NCBI RefSeq assembly: GCF_035953295.1 | Contig: NZ_CP108372.1 | Location: forward strand, 1-34,477 | From: Streptomyces sp. NBC_01335 | GTDB lineage: Bacteria > Actinomycetota > Actinomycetes > Streptomycetales > Streptomycetaceae | Length of the DNA: 34,477 nt | Direction: 5' to 3' | Shown here: in pieces, positions 5,927 to 14,327 of the stretch | Layout: each line of letters opens with the position of its first letter | How positions within the stretch are numbered: position 1 is the stretch's first letter | The notes under the pieces: generated by a model | Seen by the model: only the letters and a program-made list of their open reading frames with translations | What the model was told of the DNA's origin: nothing | Databases searched by the model: none | Translations under genes and position numbers: made by a program

Positions 5927-6159
5927 CAGACGCCCCGGGCGAGGCTGGCCGGGTCGGCGCCCGCGGGCAGCGTGGACGCGGTGCCCTTCCGGCCGAGACG
6001 ACCGGCGACCCAGCCCTTCGCCGAGGACAGGGCCAGGGCGACCGGGGCCGCCCACCACACCGGCACGTCGGCGAGTTCCACGACGGCCAGGCTGAGGGCG
6101 GCCTGTGCCCCGGTCCACCCGGCGCGCTCCGCCAGGTCGAGCAGCAGCTGCTTCTTCAT
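5926..6159 (-). CDS. Holin
   Basis: This 77-aa protein begins MKKQLLLDLAERAGWTGAQ, followed by a hydrophobic stretch (about 18-45) that can form one or two membrane helices, then a basic and polar tail (KGWVAGRLGRKG). This is the usual form of Streptomyces phage holins encoded directly after the endolysin. It would permeabilise the cytoplasmic membrane at the end of the lytic cycle. The ATG has GGAGA upstream at a good distance. It lies 12 nt after the amidase stop and overlaps the next membrane gene. Confidence 0.8.
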   Translation of the reverse strand: MKKQLLLDLAERAGWTGAQAALSLAVVELADVPVWWAAPVALALSSAKGWVAGRLGRKGTASTLPAGADPASLARGV

Positions 6160-6171
6160 GATGATCTCCGA

Positions 6172-7083
6172 TCAGACGTTGGGGACGTGGAGCTTGGCCC
6201 AGGACGTGGCGCCCGGGATGCCGTCGGCGGCGGTGCCCGAGTAGCCGAGCTTCCGCTGCCACTTGGCGTAGGACTTGCGGTCGGCTTCGGACCAGGCCGG
6301 GCCGGGGCCGACGGCGTACTGGCCGCAGCCCTCGGCGACCAAGCGCTTGCCCATGGCGGTGACGATCGGGCTGGTGCGGCCGGCGCGGAAGAAGGCGGCC
6401 CCGGGGAAGGGCTCGTAGCTCACCGGCTTCGGAGCGGGCTTGGTCGCGGTCGGCTTCCCGGGGGCCGGGGCGGTGGGCGTGCTGGGCGCCGCCGCGTCGA
6501 GCCGGTCGGCGATCCGCCCGCGCATCCAGTCCATGCCGAAGCCGCGCGGGTCGACCTTCCCGGGCTGCCACTCCAGGTGCCCGAGGACGGAGCGTTCGTC
6601 CCAGTCGTGCGCCCGGCAGATCGCGGCGGACACCTTCTCGATGGCGAGCAGTTGGGCGTCGGGCCACGGGTCCTTGCCGTCGCCGAGGTTGATGGCCTCG
6701 AAGCCGTAGAACCGGGCGTTGCCGTCGGTGTTCGCTTCGTTGTCGGTGGGCAGCGGTGTCTCGGCAATAACCGCGGCGAGCACGTCGTCGTCGCCGAGAC
6801 CGGCGTGGTTGGCGCGGCCGTTGCCGACGAGGTGGACGACGCCAGCCTTGTCGATGACGCCGTGGCACAGCGGGCCGGGGAGCTCGGAGTGCCCGGCGTA
6901 GCAGAGCTCCACGGAGTTCGCCGTACCGGTGGTGACGGTGTGGTGGATCATCACGCCGTTGACCGGGCCCCACGCGCCGTGGCCTTCGCGGTTGTGGGTG
7001 CGCCAGGACTTGTACTCGACGACGGTCAGGCCCTCGGCGCGGAGGACCGTGACCAGCTCGTCGGCGGTGAGGGGCGTAGACAT
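6172..7083 (-). CDS. Endolysin, N-acetylmuramoyl-L-alanine amidase
   Basis: This 303-aa two-domain lysin has an N-terminal Amidase_2 (PGRP-like) zinc domain (about 25-190) showing MIHHT at 45-49, YGFEA with Glu129, and GHLEW followed by KVDP, giving the zinc ligands (His47 or 48, His169, Asp178). A Pro/Ala/Lys linker (about 195-222) leads to a C-terminal peptidoglycan-binding domain ending in a WQRKLGYSG...DGIPG pattern typical of PG_binding_1. It cleaves the amide bond between muramic acid and the stem peptide. There is no signal peptide, so export depends on the holin. No LysB-type esterase is present, which fits a host without a mycolate outer layer. The start overlaps the preceding stop. 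Confidence 0.93.
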   Translation of the reverse strand: MSTPLTADELVTVLRAEGLTVVEYKSWRTHNREGHGAWGPVNGVMIHHTVTTGTANSVELCYAGHSELPGPLCHGVIDKAGVVHLVGNGRANHAGLGDDDVLAAVIAETPLPTDNEANTDGNARFYGFEAINLGDGKDPWPDAQLLAIEKVSAAICRAHDWDERSVLGHLEWQPGKVDPRGFGMDWMRGRIADRLDAAAPSTPTAPAPGKPTATKPAPKPVSYEPFPGAAFFRAGRTSPIVTAMGKRLVAEGCGQYAVGPGPAWSEADRKSYAKWQRKLGYSGTAADGIPGATSWAKLHVPNV

Positions 7084-7355
7084 CAGATGTCCGCCTTCAC
7101 GACGCCGGATTCCTGCATGACGGTGAGGGACTGGCTGCGTCCCCAGCTGATGCTGGCCTGTATGTCTGTGCCGACCGGCAGCAGGGCGGCGACGGCGTCC
7201 TTGAGGTTCTGGACGCGGTTGAGGAGGTCGTCGTCGGTCCAGGCGTCGACCTGCTGCGGGCTCAGGGTGTAGTTCACGGCGATGCCGCCGTCCAGGCTGG
7301 TGACCGAGGCGGTGCATCGGTCGTATCCGGGCGTGTACGCGGGTGGTGTGATCAC
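7083..7355 (-). CDS. Hypothetical protein between tail and lysis genes (90 aa)
   Basis: This is a 90-aa soluble protein with a GTG start preceded by AGGGA. It is of mixed beta/alpha content: the region around residues 14-30 looks like a beta hairpin and 34-58 contains helices (QQVDAWTDDDLLNRVQNL). It overlaps the amidase start by 1 nt, so it is cotranslated with the lysis genes. Small proteins in this position in Streptomyces siphophages are usually annotated as hypothetical or minor tail. No function is recognised. Confidence 0.65.
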   Translation of the reverse strand: MITPPAYTPGYDRCTASVTSLDGGIAVNYTLSPQQVDAWTDDDLLNRVQNLKDAVAALLPVGTDIQASISWGRSQSLTVMQESGVVKADI

Positions 7356-7371
7356 GGTGGTCCCTTCGTGG

Positions 7372-7872
7372 TTACGAGATGGCGGTGGCGCCGCTGAAGT
7401 CCCCAGCGGGGCCGACGTCTTCGACGTGGATGTAGGCCGTGTTCACCGCAGACGCGTTGACGGTGACCACACCGGAGCCGAAAGCCCTGGAGATGGTGCC
7501 GACGAGCACGGCCGTGATGTCGACAGCGCCTGCGACGACGAAGACGTTCGCGAAGTAGAAGGCGATGTTGGCCGTCGATGGCAGGGCGAATCTGAAGGAG
7601 TCGAAGAGCAGGCTGCCGCCGAGGGCTGCGCGTCGGACGCGCAGCTGACAGTCCGTGTTGGCGACGGTCGCCACCGCCAACCCCTTGAGCGTCACCCGGT
7701 AGGCGCGGCCAGCTCGGTAGGTAGCCGAGACGGAAGTGAGCCACACAGCCTCGGCGCCGCCGGGGTCTGCCGTGGCGTTCGTGGTGAGCGAGGTGTACGC
7801 GACGGTGAACGGCGCGCGGCGGTTCTCCGTCGCGGCGATGATCCGCTCCCCGGCGAGCCTGGTGTCCGGCAT
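7372..7872 (-). CDS. Probable minor tail protein (166 aa)
   Basis: This 166-aa protein is rich in Ala, Thr, Val and Ser, with long beta-forming stretches throughout and almost no Lys. That composition is typical of beta-sandwich tail-tip or fibre proteins. It is encoded right after the large LamG-containing tail protein. The ATG has GAGGAGG upstream. It resembles proteins I have seen grouped as DUF7298 in actinophages, but that assignment is a recollection and is not proved by the sequence. A role in host contact or tail-tip decoration is inferred from position and composition. Confidence 0.65.
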   Translation of the reverse strand: MPDTRLAGERIIAATENRRAPFTVAYTSLTTNATADPGGAEAVWLTSVSATYRAGRAYRVTLKGLAVATVANTDCQLRVRRAALGGSLLFDSFRFALPSTANIAFYFANVFVVAGAVDITAVLVGTISRAFGSGVVTVNASAVNTAYIHVEDVGPAGDFSGATAIS

Positions 7873-7881
7873 GGCGCCTCC

Positions 7882-10635
7882 TCAGAGTGCGTAGTAGGTG
7901 GGGTCGGCGAGGCGGACGTCGGTACCGGCTGCCTGCGCCTTGACGACCCCGTTGGTTGAGCGGGTGACCGTCCACGTCTGCGGGCTGGTCGTGCCGGTGA
8001 TCCCGGCGACCGTGACCCGCTCGCCCCCGACGACCGCGTCGAACGGGAAGCTGGTCGGGTGGCTGGCCGTGGTGACCCACCGGGTGCCGTCCGTGAACGC
8101 CACGGACAGCGTCGTCGCGGTCGCGGTGGCCGCCGCAGCGAGCTGCGACCCGCCGGTGTCGTACCGGCCGCGTACCGCGTCGTCGTACACGCCCACGGTC
8201 CACACTCGCCCGGGGCCGCCGTTGTAGGTGACGTCCCACGTGGTCTGGTCGAGCACCTCGGTCGTGCCGCGGACCATCAGGAGCGCGGGCTCCGGGGGAA
8301 GCCACGCGGGGAGGTTGTCGATCCGCAGGAGGTCGCCGAGCTCCAGGTCGAGGACGGCGGGGATGAGCGCGGTGGCCGTGTGCAGCTGCACGTGGACGGA
8401 CGGGTAGCGGGGTTCGTCGGCCGTGCCGAGGTGGGCCAGCCACCCGGCGATCTGCGGGGCCTGGTCGTCGCTGCCCAGCGACAGCGTCACTGCGTCGTCG
8501 TAGGTGCCCACGCCTCCCTGCTCGGGGGGCAAGGTCGACAGGGGGCCGGTCGTGATCTCGACCCGGCCGGAGCTTCCGCCGTCGCGGGTCACGGTGACGT
8601 CGTTGCGCAGCTTCTGGTCGTCCTCGTCCGGCTCCAGCGGCGGGGCGACCTCCCCGGCTCCGGCGTAGTTGAGGACCAGGCCGGGCGTCTGGTTGTAGAG
8701 CGAGGTCCGGTCCCGGTAGTGGAGCGCGAGCCGGTCGCGGCGTTCCAGCAGCAGGCCGCCGTCCGTGGCCGCGCAGTCCTCCAGGAGGACGAGGAGTTCG
8801 GCGGGGCGTTGCGGGCCCATGGCCTCGGAGGTGGTGGTGGTGTCGCCGTCCGTCCAGGTCAGGGGCAGCAGCGGCTCCTCCTGGGCGAGGCGCCCCATCC
8901 GGGAGATGGAGGACTCCCCGTCGTAGGCGGTGAGCGCGCCGTTGAACGCGGTGGTCGTGGACGTGCTGAAGACGGCGATGTGTCCGATGGCCATGCCGTC
9001 GAGCGCAGCCGCGTACCCGCCAACCGGGCTGCCCACGGTGCGGACGCGGCCGATCGTCCCGGCGTAGCTGGCGCCGTAGTGGCCGGGCGCACCGCCGACG
9101 TCGGTCCAGTAGATGTCGAAGTCGACGTTGCTGCCGTTCTGCTGGAGCTGAACGGAGACGCTGTTCCACTGGTTGTACAGGTCGGTCCCGGTGCCGACGT
9201 TGTAGGTCACGACGTCAGTGCCGTTGGCGTCCCGGCCGATGATGCGGGACCCGGTGGCGGACTCCTGGATGTACCACTCGGCGATCGTGCCGGCCGAGCA
9301 CGCGATCCGCATGAACGTGTACATCACGCTGTTCGGGGTGTCGAGCCGGTACAGCCACTGGACCCGCCACCCGGTCGGCGACCCGGTCGGCACGGGCACG
9401 GCCCCGGACATCTGCGCCAGGTCCCCGCCGGTGGAAGCCAGTACGGGCAGCGCGTCCGACGAGGCGAGGGTGGTGTTGCTGGCCCACGTCGCCCGGGTCA
9501 GCTGGAGCGGGGTCACGCCGACGACCGGGCTGGACGCGGCCGTCGCGAACTCCCCCTCCTCCATCGGCCAGTAGGCCAGCAGGGACGCGGCCCGGGGGAT
9601 GCTCCGGCGCAGGGTCGACGCCAGCGCCTTCCGCCCTTGGCCGAGGCGCCGCAGGATGCCGGCCGCCTCGACCGACACCCACACGTCCTTGCCGCTGACG
9701 TCCCACCGGACCGGCCACGCGCTGATCTCTCCGAAGAACCGATAGTTCCGGTTAGAGACTGCGGTGCCCGTCAGGGTCCAGGCCCGGGTGGCGCCGTCTG
9801 AGAACGAGGTGGCGCCCGGGGCCAGGGCCCGGAAATCCGGGGCCGCAACGACGGTGCCGCCGATCCCGGACCGGAGTTCGGCGCGGTGCAGTCGCCCCTC
9901 CATGGGAAGCGCGTCCGCGATCGGAGGCGTCAGGATCGTGCGGAGCGGCGCCGAGCTGTTGAAGAGAGTCAGGGGCGATCCGCCGGAGTAGGACCCCATC
10001 GACGTCCAGGCGCCCGCCAAGGAGGTCGACCAGTACATGGCGACGGTGAACCCGCCGGCCCCGTTGTTGACGTCGAGGGTGGCTCGGAGGGCGGCCCGAC
10101 GCGGGAGCGCGGGGAGTGACAGCTGCACGTAGGTGCCGGTTGCCCCGTCCGCGGAGAAGGTGAGCCGGAGCAGGCCGTTGATGAGGAGCAGCGACCATGA
10201 CCGCTGGTTAGCGACGCCGTCCCACTTGCCGAGGATGACCTGCGGGCGGATCGCGGTCCAGTCGGCGGTGAGCTCCACCCGGACGTCGAGGTCGCCGGCC
10301 AGGTCGAGGGCGGCGACGTCCGGGGTCGATGCGTAGGCGGAGTTCGTGCCGTCGAGCGGCAGGTACGACTCGGCCTGCGGGACCGAGACGCGTACCGGGG
10401 TGTTACGGCCGAGGAGCCCGTAGTACGGCGACAACGGGTTCTTCGGGCTGTACTTCCCGCCCCGGTTGTTCAGCACGAGGGAGCACTTCGACGGGTCCAC
10501 GGTGGTGCCCTCGTCGGGCACGCCGCGGGTGATCGTGATCGGGGCCCGGGTGTAGACGTCGGCGGAGATGTCCGTCCAGGTGGTGCCGATCCGGAGCTCC
10601 GTCCGCACGTCCAGCGGTGTCTGGGGGAAGGGCAT
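7882..10635 (-). CDS. Large tail-tip/minor tail protein with LamG-like domains
   Basis: This 917-aa protein has an N-terminal part (about 1-90) that opens like actinophage minor tail proteins (RTELRIG...WTDIS, ITITRGVPDE, SPYYGLLGRNTPVRV). Two concanavalin/LamG-like beta-sandwich regions follow: the first begins at YLPLDG (about 90-265) and the second at LLAYWPMEEG (about 350-560). A hub-like region follows, with the segments LLVLLEDCAATDGG and LELGDLLRIDNLPAWLP. The C-terminal 80 residues form a small beta domain. Encoded right after the tape measure, it is probably the tail hub or baseplate protein that also carries the carbohydrate-binding receptor domains. The ATG has AGGGAGA upstream. 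Confidence 0.85.
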   Translation of the reverse strand: MPFPQTPLDVRTELRIGTTWTDISADVYTRAPITITRGVPDEGTTVDPSKCSLVLNNRGGKYSPKNPLSPYYGLLGRNTPVRVSVPQAESYLPLDGTNSAYASTPDVAALDLAGDLDVRVELTADWTAIRPQVILGKWDGVANQRSWSLLLINGLLRLTFSADGATGTYVQLSLPALPRRAALRATLDVNNGAGGFTVAMYWSTSLAGAWTSMGSYSGGSPLTLFNSSAPLRTILTPPIADALPMEGRLHRAELRSGIGGTVVAAPDFRALAPGATSFSDGATRAWTLTGTAVSNRNYRFFGEISAWPVRWDVSGKDVWVSVEAAGILRRLGQGRKALASTLRRSIPRAASLLAYWPMEEGEFATAASSPVVGVTPLQLTRATWASNTTLASSDALPVLASTGGDLAQMSGAVPVPTGSPTGWRVQWLYRLDTPNSVMYTFMRIACSAGTIAEWYIQESATGSRIIGRDANGTDVVTYNVGTGTDLYNQWNSVSVQLQQNGSNVDFDIYWTDVGGAPGHYGASYAGTIGRVRTVGSPVGGYAAALDGMAIGHIAVFSTSTTTAFNGALTAYDGESSISRMGRLAQEEPLLPLTWTDGDTTTTSEAMGPQRPAELLVLLEDCAATDGGLLLERRDRLALHYRDRTSLYNQTPGLVLNYAGAGEVAPPLEPDEDDQKLRNDVTVTRDGGSSGRVEITTGPLSTLPPEQGGVGTYDDAVTLSLGSDDQAPQIAGWLAHLGTADEPRYPSVHVQLHTATALIPAVLDLELGDLLRIDNLPAWLPPEPALLMVRGTTEVLDQTTWDVTYNGGPGRVWTVGVYDDAVRGRYDTGGSQLAAAATATATTLSVAFTDGTRWVTTASHPTSFPFDAVVGGERVTVAGITGTTSPQTWTVTRSTNGVVKAQAAGTDVRLADPTYYAL

Positions 10636-10647
10636 GACGTCGTCTCC

Positions 10648-12828
10648 CTACTGCCCGAAGGCGATCTGCACGTCACCGCGCCCGTCCTTGCGGACGATGG
10701 AGCGGATCAGCTTCTTGACCTCTTCGGGCCCGGACACCTCGATGCGCACGACGGTGGTCCCGCCGCCGGTCATGATCGGGGCGCCCCCGCCCATGGACCG
10801 CCCAACGCCCATGACGCTGGCGGTGGAGGGCGGTTCGACGAGGGTGGACATCTTGGCGCTGAGCACCCCTTCGGAGTCCTCGATGCCGTCGACGATGCCC
10901 GGGGGAATCCACCGGCCGACGACGTCGGCCATCACCCGCGACGGCGAGTGGATGCCGAGAGCCTTAGCGATCGGCCCGGGGATGATGCTCTTCGCGAAGC
11001 CGGTGAGCTGGCCCGCCAGCCAGGGGCCCATGGACTGGATGCCGTGCCAGAGCCCGGTGACCACGGACGCGCCCTTGGAGTAGAGCAGCGTCCCGAGGCC
11101 CATGATCGCCCGGTTGATCCGGCCGGGCAGGCCCATCATGAAGGACACGAGCCCGAGCGCGATCGACACCGCCCCGGACTTGATGCGGGTCCAGTGCCGC
11201 AGGAAGATCCCGACGATCGACCACTTGATGAAGAAGTTCAGGATGGCCGTGCCGACGGACACGAGCTTGGACCACACCCAGTTCCAGGCGGCCATCGTCC
11301 ACGCCTTGATGCGGTCCCAGTTGGCGTAGATCAGGAGCGCGAGGCCGATGACCGCCGCGATGATCCAGCCGATGGGGCCCATGGCGATCAGCCACTGTGC
11401 GGCCATGACCGCCGCCCAGACCACGGCGCGACCGGCCATCAGGAGGAACTGGGCGGCTGCGGTGATCCCGGCCCGGACCACGGCGGCGATCCACGTACCG
11501 ATGGACACCAGCGCGGAGCCGACCCACGCGCCAGCGGTGGTGGCCGCCGAGACGACGGCGGCCCCCGCGATCCGGGCGTAGGTCATCAGGCCGAGCGCCA
11601 TCATCCGGGTCCAGTTTCCGATGACGCCCCAGCACGACGCGGTGATGATTGCGTGGGCCCCGGACACCACGGTGGAGATCGCGGCGTAGGCGACCATCCC
11701 GGCCTTGACGGTGAGGACCACCGCGGCGAGACCGGCGAAGCCGAGGAGGAGCGGCTTCATCACGCCCTTGTTCTCCGTGACGAACGTGAGGATGCCGCCC
11801 GCGGCCTGGCCCAGCTCCACCATGACGCTCCGCTTGAACGCCTCCAGCTGCTTCGCGGCCGTGCCGCCCATGGTCTCGGTGAGTTGGTCGGCGGCGCCCT
11901 CGGCCTTGCCCATGCCCGCTGCTGCGGCGGCGGTCGCCGGGTCCATGGCGTACAGGGCGTCGCCCATGATGTTCGCCGGATCGCCGAACAGAGCAGCGGC
12001 GGCGTTGAGGCGGACCTGCTGGTCGGCCGTTCCGCGCAGTGCGTCGAGGGTCATGCTCAGCGCCTTCTCGGCCTGGTCCCCGCCGGCCCCCATCAGCTTC
12101 GCCACGTTCTTCGAGGACAGGCCGATGGACTTGTACGCGGCGTCGACCGCCGAGCCACCGGCCGTCGCCCGCTCGCCGAACTGGCCGATCGCGTCGGACA
12201 CCTGGTCGGCGTCGCGGGCGCCCTTGCTGACGGCCTGGCTGATCAGGCCGATGGACGTCTCGCCGTCAAGCCCGACCCGCTTCCACTGGACGCTGTACTC
12301 GTTGAGGGATTCGAGGAGGTCGCCGGACTTGTCGGCCGCCGTACCGAGGCCCACGGCGATGATGTCGAGCGCCTCGTCGGCGTTGTCCGCGAGGCCGGTC
12401 CGCACCATCTGGCCGGCCGCCGCGGTGGCGATCGTGAGGTCCTGGTCGAAGGCTTCGGCCAGCGCCATGACTTTGGTCGTGACGCCCTCCAGTCCGCCCT
12501 CGGCCTGGCTTGTGTCGCCGATGTTCTGGTACACGCCCTTGATGGCGAGGTTGACCTCGTCGAGGGATTCGCCCCACGCGTTCGAGTAGACCGACGCGGC
12601 GGCGTCCCCGGCGGCCTGGGCTTCGGCGGGCCCCAGCCCGAGTTGGGCGGTGAGCTTCGCGTTGGCCGACTCCATGTCCATGGCCTGGACGATGGACATC
12701 CCGAGGGCGGCGGCGAACCCGGCGCCGATGGTGGCGGCAGCGGTGTTGAACTTCTCGCCCATCTTGCCGACCGTCTCGGACGCCCGGTCCCGGGCAACCA
12801 GGTTGAACACCAGCGACGTGTCAGCCAC
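10648..12828 (-). CDS. Tail tape measure protein
   Basis: This 726-aa protein has an N-terminal helical region with the TP901-type tape-measure core (about 40-330: repeated Ala-rich helices, SIGLISQAVSKGARDADQVSDAIGQFGERATAGG). It is followed by a very hydrophobic stretch (about 355-510) with several potential membrane segments, and a C-terminal part with the common phrase ALGIHSPSRVMADVVGRWIPPGIVDGI. The hydrophobic segments fit the proposal that tape measures enter the host membrane during DNA ejection. At roughly 0.15 nm per residue it predicts a tail of about 110 nm. The start is GTG with GAGGTGG upstream. It follows the chaperone pair, as is usual. Confidence 0.95.
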   Translation of the reverse strand: MADTSLVFNLVARDRASETVGKMGEKFNTAAATIGAGFAAALGMSIVQAMDMESANAKLTAQLGLGPAEAQAAGDAAASVYSNAWGESLDEVNLAIKGVYQNIGDTSQAEGGLEGVTTKVMALAEAFDQDLTIATAAAGQMVRTGLADNADEALDIIAVGLGTAADKSGDLLESLNEYSVQWKRVGLDGETSIGLISQAVSKGARDADQVSDAIGQFGERATAGGSAVDAAYKSIGLSSKNVAKLMGAGGDQAEKALSMTLDALRGTADQQVRLNAAAALFGDPANIMGDALYAMDPATAAAAAGMGKAEGAADQLTETMGGTAAKQLEAFKRSVMVELGQAAGGILTFVTENKGVMKPLLLGFAGLAAVVLTVKAGMVAYAAISTVVSGAHAIITASCWGVIGNWTRMMALGLMTYARIAGAAVVSAATTAGAWVGSALVSIGTWIAAVVRAGITAAAQFLLMAGRAVVWAAVMAAQWLIAMGPIGWIIAAVIGLALLIYANWDRIKAWTMAAWNWVWSKLVSVGTAILNFFIKWSIVGIFLRHWTRIKSGAVSIALGLVSFMMGLPGRINRAIMGLGTLLYSKGASVVTGLWHGIQSMGPWLAGQLTGFAKSIIPGPIAKALGIHSPSRVMADVVGRWIPPGIVDGIEDSEGVLSAKMSTLVEPPSTASVMGVGRSMGGGAPIMTGGGTTVVRIEVSGPEEVKKLIRSIVRKDGRGDVQIAFGQ

Positions 12829-12845
12829 GGGACCACCTCACCTGT

Positions 12846-13393
12846 TCAGTTGTTGGCCGCCTCATCGACGGCCGCCTTGTACGAGTCGAGCCAGGCCAGG
12901 AGCACGTCCGTCTCCTCGACGGTGAGCCCGTCCCAGTCGCGGGGGTGGATGCCCAGCAGGTGGGCCGCGTTGCCGAGTTGCCCTAGTCGGCGATCGGCAG
13001 CTGGGCTTTTCCCTCGGTCTCCGTGTCGTCGAACGCCGACTCCATCGCGGCGTCGATCGTGACCAGGGCCGCGGCGAGCTGGTCGCCGTGCTGGGTGGAG
13101 ACGACGTCCTCGCGGATCCGCTCCCACTCCTGCCGGGAGTACTCCAGCTTCAGCTCGTCCCACGCGAAGTCCACGTCCTCGAACTTGGTCTTCGGGTGGT
13201 CGCGGCGGAGGAACGTGAACAACAGCGCGCGCCGGCACAGGCTGTTGCCCTGGAGGACGGCCGCGGTGAACTCGCTGAAGTTCCGCCCGGTCCGGCGCTC
13301 GATGTCCTCGCGCTCCACGGACATGAGCTTCTTCGGGTTGTACCGCCAGCGAGTCGGCTCCGCCTCGCCCTCGCGGTGCAGGATCAGGAACAC
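12846..13393 (-). CDS. Tail assembly chaperone, -1 frameshift product (GT)
   Basis: This is a predicted 182-aa fusion made when about the last 130 codons of the G-like frame shift by -1 at GGGAAAA (13007-13013). The join is 13393-13007, then 13007-12846. The downstream frame continues SPAADRRLGQL, then GIHPRDWDGLTVEE, to a stop 18 nt before the tape-measure start. It has no start or ribosome site of its own, so it is expressed only through the shift. In lambda-like tails the G and GT proteins hold the tape measure while the tube polymerises around it. The ratio is set by frameshift efficiency. Confidence 0.85.
12983..13393 (-). CDS. Tail assembly chaperone, unshifted product (G)
   Basis: This 136-aa protein starts with GTG preceded by GGAGAA. 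It is acidic at both ends and helical in the middle, with the RWRYNPKKL, REDIERRTG and FTAAVLQGNSLCRRALL segments usual for actinophage chaperones directly upstream of the tape measure. It terminates at a TAG 21 nt after the slippery site. The unshifted form is expected in excess over the frameshifted form. Confidence 0.88.
   Translation of the reverse strand: MFLILHREGEAEPTRWRYNPKKLMSVEREDIERRTGRNFSEFTAAVLQGNSLCRRALLFTFLRRDHPKTKFEDVDFAWDELKLEYSRQEWERIREDVVSTQHGDQLAAALVTIDAAMESAFDDTETEGKAQLPIAD
13007..13013 (-). promoter_or_regulatory. Programmed -1 ribosomal frameshift site GGGAAAA
   Basis: On the coding strand the heptamer G GGA AAA is in the correct X XXY YYZ register of the G-like frame. 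A -1 slip joins it to the downstream open frame, which ends at 12846. This is the same class of site as the lambda G-T slip, GGGAAAG. Confidence 0.88.
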
Positions 13394-13401
13394 GGGTTCT
13401 C

Positions 13402-13911
13402 CTATCCGGCCCGTGCCGCCAGGCGGCGGGCCATGTCTTCCATCGCCTCGTGCACCGCGGCCCGGTAGGCGGCGGCGTCGTTGGTGAAGGCGTCGTCGAA
13501 CCAGCCCGGCTTTCCGGGCTGGGTACGCCACGGCTCGTGGCCGTAGGTGAGCGTGCGCCACCCACCGTTGCGGCGGTTGATGCGCTTCGGGGCGTTCGGG
13601 AAGCGACGGATGCCCGGCGTCTTGAACGCCTTCACGCGGGCGCCGGACCACCGTCCGCCCAGCTTCACTTCCGGTCTGATCTTCTTGGCGATCTGCGAGC
13701 GGAGCGACGGGCCGGTGCCGAGACCGGCCGAGGACATGCCCATGATCTGACTCTTGGCGGCGGCGGCACCCGGCTTCAGCGCCTCGCGCATGTTCTTCGC
13801 CAGCTCCTTGCGGAGCTGCTTCCCGTCCGCCTCCTGGCGGATCGCCCGCACCAGCGCGTCCAGGCCCTCGTGCGTACAGCTCAGCTCGAAGGGTGGGCCG
13901 CTGCCGGGCAT
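13402..13911 (-). CDS. HK97 gp10-like tail/neck protein
   Basis: This 169-aa protein is basic. Its N-terminal helical half has KQLRKELAKNMREALKP, its middle is Arg/Lys-rich, and the C-terminal motif GWRTLTYGHEPWRTQPGKPG followed by WFDDAF is the hallmark of HK97 gp10-type morphogenesis proteins. These proteins act at the head-tail junction or as tail completion proteins. The ATG overlaps the stop of the second tail-tube gene (TGATG). It lies 9 nt upstream of the chaperone start. The family call is fairly firm. Whether it works at the neck or at the tail terminus is left open. Confidence 0.75.
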   Translation of the reverse strand: MPGSGPPFELSCTHEGLDALVRAIRQEADGKQLRKELAKNMREALKPGAAAAKSQIMGMSSAGLGTGPSLRSQIAKKIRPEVKLGGRWSGARVKAFKTPGIRRFPNAPKRINRRNGGWRTLTYGHEPWRTQPGKPGWFDDAFTNDAAAYRAAVHEAMEDMARRLAARAG

Positions 13912-14321
13912 CAGGCGGTCGCGCGGGTCACGGCCCCCGACGTCGGGTAGCTGACAGAGACGGACGCCTCGTCGCCGACGCTGCCCTCGATCGGGTTCCA
14001 CCCCTTGATCAAGCAGCTGCCGGACCACTGGGGGTTGTTCGTGCTCACCGCGGCGGAGTCGAGCCGGACCGCGAACGGGACGACCGTGCCGAGCAGCGGC
14101 CACATGATCGAGTCCAGCTTGGTGGCGGCCACGTCCTGGAGCAGCTCCAGCGCGACCTCACCGCTCTTCAGTCCGCCGAGGACTTCCTTCCACCCGAGCG
14201 ACGCGTAGGTGGTGACGTCCTTGTCCTCGACCTCGACCGTGACCTCGGCCTTGCGGGCGTAGGCGGAAAGGTCGTTGCCGCCAACGGAGACGTAGGCGGC
14301 GAGGAGAACCATCTTGGCCAT
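13911..14321 (-). CDS. Major tail (tube) protein, short paralogue
   Basis: This 136-aa protein is a typical small tail-tube protein: an N-terminal beta-rich segment MVLLAAYVSVGGNDLS, then KAEVTVEVEDKDVTTY and GWKEVLGGLKSGEVALEL, ending in a beta-rich tail-like C-terminus. The first 60 residues clearly match the first 60 of the gene immediately upstream (14328-15062), sharing EDKD, GWKEVLGGL and the spacing between them. One of the two forms the tube. The size fits a canonical tube subunit, but an assignment of which one is major needs protein data. Confidence 0.8.
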   Translation of the reverse strand: MAKMVLLAAYVSVGGNDLSAYARKAEVTVEVEDKDVTTYASLGWKEVLGGLKSGEVALELLQDVAATKLDSIMWPLLGTVVPFAVRLDSAAVSTNNPQWSGSCLIKGWNPIEGSVGDEASVSVSYPTSGAVTRATA

Positions 14322-14327
14322 GGGGGA

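Noticed and set aside
5501..6973. 490-codon frame joining the four-helix membrane protein to a long Arg-rich N-terminus
   Set aside because: The upstream part overlaps holin and amidase genes out of frame and has shadow composition. The real start is the ATG overlapping the holin stop at 5926.
7352..9801. Long open frames (about 580-605 codons) overlapping the tail hub gene on either strand
   Set aside because: Composition is Arg/Gly/Pro-biased without any motif. The hub frame carries recognisable domains and normal start signals.
10948..13062. Rightward 704-codon open frame over the tape measure gene
   Set aside because: It is Gly/Arg/His/Pro-rich shadow of the opposite strand, caused by high GC. 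No recognisable domain, while the leftward frame is a clear tape measure.
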